In this document: piece after piece, positions 20,928-28,917 of the stretch
Layout of the letters: each line of letters opens with the position of its first letter
Numbering within the stretch: the first letter of the stretch is position 1
NCBI GenBank assembly: GCA_019918135.1
Contig: WBZZ01006422.1
Span: 103,501 to 167,500, forward strand
Length of the DNA: 64,000 bases
Direction: 5' to 3'
From: Paulinella micropora
Lineage: Eukaryota > Cercozoa > Imbricatea > Euglyphida > Paulinellidae
The notes under the pieces: generated by a model
The model's database searches: none
What the model saw: the letters and a program-made list of their open reading frames with translations, nothing else
What the model was told of the DNA's origin: nothing
Translations under genes and position numbers: made by a program

Positions 20928-21743
20928 ATGGAGAAAATAAACAATGTCAAAGTGAAGCCAGTAAAACAAGAGGGTGATGGAAACAAAAAAGCCAAGGGCT
21001 ATAAATTATTCAATGAGCCGTATGCTAACATATTTCTACTTGCTAGAAAGAAGAGCGGTAAGACGACAGCACTCTTTGAAATACTGAAACGGACGACAGA
21101 CAGAAAGACCCGTATTGTCATTATTGCTTCAACAATACACAAGGACTACATTTATAAAGCAATGGTTAAGCACTTTAAGAACAGAGGCAACCCAATGGCA
21201 ATATATACCTTTCTTAAATCAGATGGTGTGAATGTCATTGATTATGAGTTAGACAAACTGAACAGACATGACGAGCAACACGAAGGAGAAGTAAAACAGG
21301 ACAAAGAGGAAATAGAGAAACCACAATTTTTATACTTTGGAAAAGAAGAAAAAAAGAAAACTACCGAACCAAAAGAAAGGCCGAGTAAATATATATCTCC
21401 AGAGGTTGTTTTTGTTTTGGATGATTTAGGGAGCGGTTTAAGAGACAAGTCCGTAAGCGATTTGTTAAAAAAGAACAGACACTATAAATCAAAGGTGATT
21501 ATGTCTAGTCAGTATCTGAACGACCTACGGCCAGAAGCCATTAAGCAGTTAGATTATCTATTAATCTTTCCAAGCCAATCTCAGGACAAAATGGAACTCG
21601 TGTATAAACACTTAGACTTATCTTTTGACTTTGATTACTTTCTTAAAAAGTATCACGAAGCAACAAAAGAGAGATTTAACTTTTTATATGTTTCAAGTGT
21701 AGATGATGAATTAAGAAAAAATTTTGCTTATCGTCTAAAATAA
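20928..21743 (+). CDS. FtsK/A32-type genome packaging ATPase
   Basis: The 271-aa protein has Walker A ARKKSGKTT (residues 39-47), Walker B VVFVLDD (160-166) and a sensor-like VIMSSQ near 190, the arrangement of HerA/FtsK-type packaging ATPases of Polintons, virophages and giant viruses. It would pump the element's DNA into preformed capsids at a vertex. A charged insert of about 40 residues (around 105-150) separates the two Walker motifs. The ATG follows ATATAGCA, nine bases after the preceding stop, so co-transcription is likely. Confidence 0.95.
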   Translation: MEKINNVKVKPVKQEGDGNKKAKGYKLFNEPYANIFLLARKKSGKTTALFEILKRTTDRKTRIVIIASTIHKDYIYKAMVKHFKNRGNPMAIYTFLKSDGVNVIDYELDKLNRHDEQHEGEVKQDKEEIEKPQFLYFGKEEKKKTTEPKERPSKYISPEVVFVLDDLGSGLRDKSVSDLLKKNRHYKSKVIMSSQYLNDLRPEAIKQLDYLLIFPSQSQDKMELVYKHLDLSFDFDYFLKKYHEATKERFNFLYVSSVDDELRKNFAYRLK

Positions 21744-21765
21744 TTATTTTTGTAATTATTTTTTA

Positions 21766-21804
21766 TTTTGCTGAAAGATTTTTTTAAAATCTTTCTTATA
21801 TATG
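21766..21804 (+). promoter_or_regulatory. Palindromic AAAGATTTT element before the small basic protein gene
   Basis: GCTGAAAGATTTTTTTAAAATCTTTC lies directly upstream and is followed by TTATATATG, so the TATA-like stretch runs into the start codon at 21802. Near-identical copies lie before the capsid gene (25062-25098) and between 32528 and 32560. A T-rich TAATTATTTT tract precedes the first two. It is probably a late promoter or a transcript-end hairpin. Confidence 0.65.
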
Positions 21805-22113
21805 CCAGTATCACCAGTGATAATTTCACAACCATCAGGATATAACATCGGATACAATCCATCAATGCCACAGAAGGGAGGAAAAAAGAAAACTAAGAAG
21901 AAGGGATGTGGGCAAAAGGGAGGAAAGATTAACTGGGTAAAGGTCGGAAAAACTGCAATGGCCGTTGATAAATTTCTTCGCGGTAATAAGTTAATCTCAA
22001 GGACTGCGGGAGCATTAAGTAGTGTTGGGGTGCCTTACGCTGGTAGTGTTGGTGCTGTAGCATCAAGACTGGGGTATGGTAAGCAACGAGGAGGTGCTGT
22101 AAAGTTTCATTAA
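21802..22113 (+). CDS. Small basic GYG-type virion protein
   Basis: The 103-aa protein has a basic Gly/Lys stretch (KGGKKKTKKKGCGQKGGK, residues 25-42) followed by a small-residue, mildly hydrophobic segment (SRTAGALSSVGVPYAGSVG ... ASRLGYG, about 66-95). Similar small basic proteins with GYG-ending segments occur in Polintons, PLVs and adenoviruses (pX/pVI-like) and are thought to bind DNA or membranes and to be substrates of the maturation protease. Homology is inferred from composition and position next to the protease. The gene is preceded by the AAAGATTTT palindrome. Confidence 0.7.
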   Translation: MPVSPVIISQPSGYNIGYNPSMPQKGGKKKTKKKGCGQKGGKINWVKVGKTAMAVDKFLRGNKLISRTAGALSSVGVPYAGSVGAVASRLGYGKQRGGAVKFH

Positions 22114-22165
22114 ATGATTTTTCATACAAACGAATTGAAAATATTTTTTTGTTTAATTATATACG

Positions 22166-24193
22166 ATGGTCGCTAAAAAGACTAATAAGAAAAAGGCTAA
22201 GGTAAGACCCCCACGAGTTTATAGAAATAAGAGCGGGAGGCCATATATTATCCAGAAGGGTAAAAAATATTATCTTAATTTTGGTAAGAAAACAAATGAT
22301 TTAAGCACATTACAAATCGTTAAACTTTTTATGAAATATATTGGTAAGCCGAGGCCACAAAGGCAGGGCCGCAAACCAAGAGAAAAAATAATCAAATCTG
22401 ATTTCAATCGTCTTGAACATGAGAACCGAAACCAAATACAAAGCAACTTACAAAAGAAATATGAGTTAATACATGACGAGGAAGAAAAGGAAAAGAAGAA
22501 AAGGGAGGATTTAGAAGAAGAAAAGAAAAGGCTAGAACGAAAAGACGTAGCAGATGTGAAGGAAAGGCAGGATGAGTTAGCAAGGATACACCGCAATGAA
22601 CTATCCGATATCAAGGAACGACAAGAGCAAAAAGACAGAGAACTAAGGAGGGAGCAAAAACTCATAGAGGATTTACAATACGAACAGCAAAGGAACCAAA
22701 GATTGGCTATTATGCCACCGCCACAGCAGTATCAATATATCATGCCACAACAACAGGGACAACCACAAGCACCGCCACAAGCACCACCATTAGCACCACC
22801 ATTTGGAGCACCACCACAAGCACCAGCCTTACCTAATTTAGGAGATGAAGCACCATTGAAAACGAAAGAGCAATATGAGGAAGAAAAAAAGCAAAAGCAG
22901 AAAGATATTGAAACACTGAAATTAGCAGGATATACAGATAAATTCATTAAAAAGATGAGTCTCAAAGACTTACAAAAAGCCAGTCAAGATATTCAGATGG
23001 CTATAGCCACAGCGTCATCTTTAGAAGAACAGAAAAAGTTAGCAGAAGAATATAAAGAAAAACTTGAAAAGGAAAAAAAGAAAGCAGAAGAAAAGGGTAA
23101 GCATCTTGAAAATTTACAAATTAATCAATTTTTAATCTCTGGATTTTCAAAAACTTATCACCCAACCATTACCATAAAAGAGTTAGCACAGGCTTTAAAA
23201 AAGAGACTAGATAATGATGGTCATAACAAATTAAATTACAAAGACACTTCAAAGTGGATTATTAACATGATTAAAAGGTTTAATATTGATGTTGGAAGTG
23301 AGGTGAAAAACGTAAAAAGAAAAGTGGCGGATTATGCTAGATATGAAGAGTATATGGGCATTAGTGAGCAAAAAGGTAGTGGAGCGAAGACATTAGAAGA
23401 ATTAATTGATAAGGTATTTTCAATAGCGAAAATAAAAAAATATTTATCCCGCAAAGATTGGAAACACACAATGAACAAACATGATTTTGTGAATACTCTA
23501 ACTAACAAAATGACTTCCGATCCCAATTTAGATAAACGAGTTTCAACAGATTTGAATATTGACGAGGGAATGCCTCAACAACTACCCCCGCCACCAGAGC
23601 TGGCAACAGATACGACAACACCGCCAGACCAAACACCGCCAGAGGAGCCACAGCAACCAGATAAACCAGAGGCAGAGCAAGTCCCATTACAAGGTGATGG
23701 TCGCGGTTTAATGACTAATGAAATAGATGACATAATGAAAAAATATGGATGGTATCTCGGAGCGATAGCCAGTGATGAAATCTACAAACTAAATCCAGAA
23801 AAAAGAAAGCGATACGGATTTATTATGAATTTGGATAATCACAAACAAGCGGGGTCTCATTGGATTGCTATATGGGTAAGTCTGGATAAAGACAGGTCAG
23901 TGGAAGTGTATGACCCATTAGCACTTTACCAACCAACGGAAGACTTTCAACAACAAATGAAACGACTAATTGACAAAAGCCACCCAGATAGTTATTTATT
24001 AATGAAGGTTAATCAAGTAAAACAACAATCTGACACAACCGACACATGCGGATGGCACTCAATGAGGTTTTTAATGGAGCGAGCGAAAGGCAACCGCTTT
24101 AAGTTTGCTAGCGGATACACAGACTTAAAGGAAGAAGAAGCGGAGAAATTAAAAGCACAGAATGGATATGGTAATTTTGATACTTTTATTTGA
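22166..24193 (+). CDS. Adenovirus-type cysteine maturation protease with long N-terminal region
   Basis: The 675-aa protein has at its C-terminus an Ulp1/adenain-like cysteine protease: His565 in GSHWIAIW, Asp583 in VEVYDPL, a Gln-rich VNQVKQQ before the active Cys628 in TCGWHS. Residues 10-70 form a basic DNA-binding-like region, 85-180 and 270-320 are coiled coils, and 185-230 and 470-520 are Pro/Gln-rich linkers. The enzyme would process capsid precursors during assembly. It is unusually long for this family, so the N-terminal part may be a separate structural or scaffold protein released by cleavage (inference). ATATACG precedes the ATG. Confidence 0.92.
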   Translation: MVAKKTNKKKAKVRPPRVYRNKSGRPYIIQKGKKYYLNFGKKTNDLSTLQIVKLFMKYIGKPRPQRQGRKPREKIIKSDFNRLEHENRNQIQSNLQKKYELIHDEEEKEKKKREDLEEEKKRLERKDVADVKERQDELARIHRNELSDIKERQEQKDRELRREQKLIEDLQYEQQRNQRLAIMPPPQQYQYIMPQQQGQPQAPPQAPPLAPPFGAPPQAPALPNLGDEAPLKTKEQYEEEKKQKQKDIETLKLAGYTDKFIKKMSLKDLQKASQDIQMAIATASSLEEQKKLAEEYKEKLEKEKKKAEEKGKHLENLQINQFLISGFSKTYHPTITIKELAQALKKRLDNDGHNKLNYKDTSKWIINMIKRFNIDVGSEVKNVKRKVADYARYEEYMGISEQKGSGAKTLEELIDKVFSIAKIKKYLSRKDWKHTMNKHDFVNTLTNKMTSDPNLDKRVSTDLNIDEGMPQQLPPPPELATDTTTPPDQTPPEEPQQPDKPEAEQVPLQGDGRGLMTNEIDDIMKKYGWYLGAIASDEIYKLNPEKRKRYGFIMNLDNHKQAGSHWIAIWVSLDKDRSVEVYDPLALYQPTEDFQQQMKRLIDKSHPDSYLLMKVNQVKQQSDTTDTCGWHSMRFLMERAKGNRFKFASGYTDLKEEEAEKLKAQNGYGNFDTFI

Positions 24194-24215
24194 AATATTA
24201 TTTGTATGATATATC

Positions 24216-25028
24216 ATGGATTACAAAGGGGGCAGGTCAAGTGGTATCTATTACATAAATAGTAAAAACAGAATAACAGGTACAGACAGCGACTTTACAC
24301 ACGAGATAAACTTAAAATCACTAGACAATCCAACACATTGTAAAATTCTTCATATCTATGTTCCAAAGTCATATTACTCTGTGGCTTCACCATACAATAC
24401 TTTTACCCTTAGCGAAGACGGGTATGAGGCTTTAATTACGATACCTGAGGGAAACTACACAATGAACAATCTAAAAAATAAGTTGTCGGAGGTGCTAACC
24501 GCAGACAGCCCTAATAATTATACTTATGTTGTATCCAGTAATAATACCAACATAGAACCAGAGGACGGCAAATTAATATTCAGTGTGTCAGAGAATAAAG
24601 GTATTCAACCGCGATTTATATTTGATGGTGATACCCGTATTCACGAAGTAATGGGGTTTGATAGAAATTCCACATATTTCTTTACTAATGATTTTATTAA
24701 ATCGCCAAATGTAATTATTCTAACTGGTGAAAAAACTTTGTATCTTCAATCAGACTTAGTGGGGGAAGGTGATAATCATGTGCTACAGGAAATATACACG
24801 GCGAATGATATTCCATTCGGAGCCGTTATATACGACGGAAGTGGGTCTGAGTATGGTAAGAAATTATCCACCAGTTCAAATAATGTATATAGGTTTTATC
24901 TTACAGACGAAAACGACCAAGCAATTAATCTTAATGGGTTAGGTATTGTTATGACATTATTAATTTACAGAGAGACTAATTATTTTAATTTATTTACATC
25001 ATTTTTCAATTTGTTAAAATCTAGATAA
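24216..25028 (+). CDS. Minor capsid (penton-like) protein
   Basis: The 270-aa protein begins with a short leader and NSKNRITGTDSDFT, a pattern typical of Polinton and virophage minor capsid proteins, which form pentameric single-jelly-roll capsomers at the capsid vertices. The middle is beta-rich, with a FDGDTRIHEVMGF block near residues 140-150, and the end is hydrophobic (MTLLIYRETNYFNLF). ATATATC precedes the ATG. It sits between the protease and the major capsid gene, the usual place in PLVs. Confidence 0.85.
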   Translation: MDYKGGRSSGIYYINSKNRITGTDSDFTHEINLKSLDNPTHCKILHIYVPKSYYSVASPYNTFTLSEDGYEALITIPEGNYTMNNLKNKLSEVLTADSPNNYTYVVSSNNTNIEPEDGKLIFSVSENKGIQPRFIFDGDTRIHEVMGFDRNSTYFFTNDFIKSPNVIILTGEKTLYLQSDLVGEGDNHVLQEIYTANDIPFGAVIYDGSGSEYGKKLSTSSNNVYRFYLTDENDQAINLNGLGIVMTLLIYRETNYFNLFTSFFNLLKSR

Positions 25029-25061
25029 TTATTTTAGAATTATTTATTTTTTTATTTTTTA

Positions 25062-25098
25062 TTTTTGCTCAAAGATTTTTAAAATCTTTCTAATATAT
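25062..25098 (+). promoter_or_regulatory. Palindromic AAAGATTTT element before the major capsid gene
   Basis: TTGCTCAAAGATTTTTAAAATCTTTC followed by TAATATATT matches the element at 21766. It lies about 50 bp before the capsid start codon, leaving an AT-rich leader ending AAAAACAAA before the ATG. The leader is longer than at the neighbouring genes. Confidence 0.65.
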
Positions 25099-25147
25099 TC
25101 TGGTGAATTAGTTAATTTTCCACAACTGCCAAAAAACTAAAAACAAA

Positions 25148-26632
25148 ATGCCTACTCAACACGGAGGAGAATTGGACTTCAGTAAGACTGACTACATCAG
25201 TGCTTCGTATCGTTTGAATAAACTTGCTCCACGTGAGGGCTCTGCTTCATTTGAAGTCACCACTGCTGGCGGACAAGAACGAAGTTTTGACCTTATTAGC
25301 CGACCTTTTAATCTCGCCCGCTCTTATTTGAGTTTTAGTTATAGCTTGAGAGCGGCGGGTGCCAACATTTATTCAAGAATTTTTATGGACTGCCTTTCAC
25401 AAATTTCTCAAATTCAACTTCAGACCCGTAGCGGTGTTTATCTGTGCGACCTTAACAATCTTAGAAATGTGACTAAAATGCTTTGGAAACCAGAAATGAG
25501 TTTGAAGGATTTCCTTGACCTTCCTAATCACGGTGATGCTAGTGGTTATGGCTGTATGCTCCAAAAGTGTAATGCTAACGGATTGATTAACATTAGTGCT
25601 CTTGAAGCAACTAGAACAGCCTTTCGTGCGGCGGTTGATGGTAATAACGATGTTGCTGCCGCAACTCAGGGTCTATTGCGAGAGCCCGTGATTTCTGCTC
25701 GTCGTCACGATGATGCAGCTTTGACAACTGGAGTTGGAGCACTATCCGCCGTAAATGTTAATTACAACGAGGCGAAGTATCTTGTGGGAAGTGGAGCGAA
25801 TGCCGCTTTGGCTATTAATGTGAAAATTCCATTGGGTATGCTTATTAACACTATTTTTGCACTTGATAAGACTATTATGTTTCCAGAGATTTTGACTATG
25901 CGAATCGTGTGGAGTGCTACTGACAGAACTGCTTATACGGTGACGAATGGTGCTGCTACTTGTATTAGCACTGCGAATGTTGGTAGTGCTGCTATGGCTG
26001 TATCTGCCGATGTCACTGATCTTGCCTTGTTTCTTGCTGTTGAAACTAACCCCGATGTCATTCAATCGATTCAACAGAAGATTGCTAGCCCTGAAGGTAT
26101 GAGCTTCAACATTGATTATCCTTATGTTTATAAGAATACATTTGGAGTAAGCACATCCCAAAACATTATTATGCGTTTTGACCGCGGGCACGGACGCCGT
26201 TTGAAGAAGATTTATCACTCAGCTTTCAATACTGAAGAAAAAAAGAACACTGCTTATGACCATGATAATCGTGCGGCAGCAAAGGTGACTAGTTTTTACA
26301 CTACTCTAGACGGAGCACGACAACAAGAGTTTAACATTAACTGTGCTACTGAAGAAGACTATATGTATCTGAAGTCAAAGATTGAGGGTTCGGCTGTGTT
26401 GAATAACGATGTGTATAAATACAACTGGTTCTGGGTTGATGCTTGGGATAATACCCGCCCGCTATGGAGCAAGGATCAGAATGAAATCAGTGGGCTTGAC
26501 CTTTCCAATGAAAGACGATGGGAATTTATTGCTACTACTGCTGGAGTTAATGGTACGGCTCTTAATCACTACACAGTGGCAATCACTCAGCGGGAGGTTC
26601 AGGTTAAGGCTAATATGATTACTATTAGTTAA
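25148..26632 (+). CDS. Major capsid protein, double jelly-roll type
   Basis: The 494-aa protein matches Polinton/PLV major capsid proteins in length, beta-rich pattern and context. The N-terminal part reads SFDLISRPFNLARSYLSFSY, a conserved-looking strand region; an Ala/Asn-rich central region follows, and the end has WEFIATTAGVNGTALNHYTVAITQREV. It would form trimeric pseudo-hexagonal capsomers of an icosahedral shell. The codon use (more GCT, CGT, CTT) differs from neighbouring genes, as is common for highly expressed genes. The frame is intact. Confidence 0.88.
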   Translation: MPTQHGGELDFSKTDYISASYRLNKLAPREGSASFEVTTAGGQERSFDLISRPFNLARSYLSFSYSLRAAGANIYSRIFMDCLSQISQIQLQTRSGVYLCDLNNLRNVTKMLWKPEMSLKDFLDLPNHGDASGYGCMLQKCNANGLINISALEATRTAFRAAVDGNNDVAAATQGLLREPVISARRHDDAALTTGVGALSAVNVNYNEAKYLVGSGANAALAINVKIPLGMLINTIFALDKTIMFPEILTMRIVWSATDRTAYTVTNGAATCISTANVGSAAMAVSADVTDLALFLAVETNPDVIQSIQQKIASPEGMSFNIDYPYVYKNTFGVSTSQNIIMRFDRGHGRRLKKIYHSAFNTEEKKNTAYDHDNRAAAKVTSFYTTLDGARQQEFNINCATEEDYMYLKSKIEGSAVLNNDVYKYNWFWVDAWDNTRPLWSKDQNEISGLDLSNERRWEFIATTAGVNGTALNHYTVAITQREVQVKANMITIS

Positions 26633-26681
26633 GAGGTAATTATTAATTTTTGATAGTTAATTTTTTTGTTTATATATAGAG

Positions 26682-27919
26682 GTGTCCCACCAGAGAAATT
26701 TAATCGCACAAAATCCTGACGGAGATTTTGTAAATGTCAAAGTCGGGCATGATGGTTATCTTGAGACTAATGTTGAAAAAACAGCATTTGGTGAATTAGC
26801 AACATCACAATACACACCGATTATACAAGAAACATTTATGTATAATGTAAATACCTCTAAGTGGAACACAAGCACTACTAATGCTACATTAGAGCAAAAG
26901 AGTGCTATGGCATATCTAACAACACAGGCAGTTGGAGGTTCAAGATTATTCATTGAAACAAAAAAGAAAATTAAATATCGTGCTGGTATGGGTGTATGTG
27001 TCAGATTTACTGCTTTGTGGAATACAAATGAAGCAGGCGGATATTCATCTTATGTAGGTATTGGCGATTCCTTCTTGACGGACGGATTTTTCTTCTCAAG
27101 AGAAAGCGGTGTAATGAAAATATACCAATTTAACAACTCCACAGTCATTACCGAGGTTAAACAAAGTCAATGGAATGTAGATAAAGCGGATGGAACCGAT
27201 TACTTGCCAGCAATTGATTTCAGTAAGGGTAATGTATTTCAGATTAAATATCAATACTTAGGTTTTGGTCAGATATCATTTTATATTGAAAATCCAAACA
27301 CTGGACAATTTCAACTAGTCCATGCTATACGATATGCCAACAGCAAAACTGCTACATCTCTTAATAATACTACTTTACCATTCTTGGCTTCTTTGGCTGT
27401 TGGTGCTAATCCGCAAATCCAAAGCCTTAGAATTGCCAGTGTTGGATGCTTTATTGAAGGAACTGAAATCATAAGAGGTATTCCATTTATTTATGAAAGA
27501 ACAGCAAATACAACGAATGTAGCAACTCATGCTTTTACTATGAGAAATAATACTAATATTATTGGAAACACTATTGCTAATTATAGTATAGTGTATCCTA
27601 GACGGCTAAATATTCTAAATACTGACACTAAAAGTAGCGTAATCATTAAGGTAATAAAAATGCTACACTTACAGGTGCCGTGTATGCTGAGAACAATACA
27701 AATACAAGTCTAGTTTCATTTGATACTACCGCGACTATTGCTGGTGGTAATGTGATTGCTGTTGTATTTGTAAATACTAGTGATGCTCAAAGTATAAATT
27801 TTGCTGATTATGATTTAGATGACATGTTGCCAAGCGAAAGGCTAACTGTAACAGCACAGGCTACTTTAAATCAGACTATAAGTATTCAGTATGCTTTTAC
27901 TTGGATTGAAGACCCTTAG
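26682..27919 (+). pseudogene. Virion-type protein with GTG start position and a frameshift
   Basis: The first frame (26682-27713) begins GTG-TCC-CAC after TTTATATATAGAG, the spot where neighbouring genes have ATATA plus ATG; the first in-frame ATG is about 50 codons later. Near 27655-27660, at an A-run (GTAATAAAAATGC), the protein-like sequence shifts to the frame ending at 27919 (TNTSLVSFDTTATIAGG to AFTWIEDP). The intact product would be about 410 aa and beta-rich (VNVKVGHDGYLETN at the start), perhaps an adhesin-like decoration. Either the gene is decaying, the A-run is a sequencing artefact, or non-ATG initiation and slippage are used. Confidence 0.7.
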
Positions 27920-27951
27920 AGAAAAAAATTAAATCGTTGATTTTCCAAATA

Positions 27952-28451
27952 TCACTTTTTAAAATACTTGATAAAATTGTTTTTTCTAACTTCATTCATT
28001 TCTTCATTTTTTTCTAGAAATGAAAGAACACATGTCACATCGCAAAATCTATCATCGTCAATTGAAACTGATAAAACATTTTTTTTCTTACACTCTTTAC
28101 AAGGTGCTTTCTTTGCTTCTATTTCTTCACCAACATTTTGCTTTATCTCCGTAATTCCCGTGGAAGGGACTTTGTCCCTTTCCAAACCCGCGGGGTATGG
28201 TAGGGGGTGTAACCCCCTCCCTCTTTCAAATCTGCTGTTGTAAATGGTGTGCTCTCTTCCTCCATCATTTTTGATAATGTTGCTTCAAGCGGTATAACGA
28301 CTTTAACATTGTCATCCCTCGGTTTGTATTGCTCATAGAAAGATACAATGTCAGGCTTAGTCCATTTAATGGTTGGCTTTTTGACATCTCCATCAAGGTT
28401 CCATTTTTCAATTTCATTCAAGTAGTCCTGCTTGGTTGAGAGGTCTGACAT
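27952..28451 (-). pseudogene. Small protein with zinc-ribbon end, split by a frameshift at palindromes
   Basis: The frame starting at 28451 (MSDLSTKQDYLNEIEKW) is open for 102 codons to 28143. The downstream frame (27952 to about 28185) has no ATG but carries CKECKKKNVL and RFCDVTCVLSFLEKN, a C-x2-C plus FC-x3-C pattern like FCS/TRASH zinc fingers. The two frames overlap within three GC-rich palindromes (28161-28217), so an insertion of this hairpin DNA probably shifted the frame. The function is unknown; a metal-binding or ubiquitin-related role cannot be distinguished. Confidence 0.55.
28161..28217. repeat. Cluster of GC-rich palindromes
   Basis: GGAAGGGAC-TTT-GTCCCTTTCC (28162-28183), CCCGCGGG (28187-28194) and GGGGGT-GTA-ACCCCC (28203-28217) lie in a row in otherwise AT-rich DNA, at the point where two small frames change phase. 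They resemble the stems of the array at 13131-13220 in style (short, GC-rich, 2-3 base loops) but not in sequence. Confidence 0.7.
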
Positions 28452-28574
28452 GATATTTTAGAATCGCGCTTCGTGCTACGCACTCTCGCTTATTCTAAAA
28501 CATCGAAAAAAAATTAAAGAAAAAAATAATTAAAAGAAAACGATGTTTTGTGATGACGAAGTCAGAACAAAATA
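28452..28574. repeat. Interlocked inverted repeats between two minus-strand genes
   Basis: TTTTAGAAT (28456-28464) pairs with ATTCTAAAA (28492-28500), enclosing a GC-rich core (CGTGCTACGCAC). The last four bases start a second repeat, AAAACATCG (28497-28505) with CGATGTTTT (28541-28549), enclosing an A-rich tract. They may act as a terminator/promoter region between the genes. Confidence 0.6.
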
Positions 28575-28862
28575 TCAAATATATTTTTTTACTTCACTTT
28601 TAATGTCTGTAAATTTATCAAACCACGGCTGTTTCATAACCCATTCAAGATATGGTTTGTCAATTGTAGCAACATCTTGAATTTTCTTACCTTTATATTT
28701 ACCAAATGGAAAAGTATCCTTTGGCTTTCCTTCTCTACTTTTTTCAATTGCCTTAATTTCGTCGTTTATTACCTTTTTGACATCAGTAATAGAAAAGTTT
28801 TCTTTTTTATTTTCAATGGAAAGTTGTTCAAACTTCTCACATAGTCTAGTGAGGGTGGTCAT
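28575..28862 (-). CDS. ExoX C-terminal-like / DUF3820-type small protein
   Basis: The 95-aa protein has a helical N-terminal half and then FPFGKYKGKKIQDV followed by DKPYLEWVMKQPW at residues 50-81. This is the signature of the small domain found at the end of ExoX-type exonucleases and as a stand-alone protein in phages and giant viruses; it is thought to bind nucleic acid. It lies just downstream of the DNA polymerase gene on the same strand, in keeping with a DNA-metabolism role. TATATATACT precedes the ATG. Confidence 0.75.
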   Translation of the reverse strand: MTTLTRLCEKFEQLSIENKKENFSITDVKKVINDEIKAIEKSREGKPKDTFPFGKYKGKKIQDVATIDKPYLEWVMKQPWFDKFTDIKSEVKKYI

Positions 28863-28917
28863 AGTAGAGTAGTATATATAGACTAATAAAAAAAATAAAA
28901 AATAATTAATTAATTAC

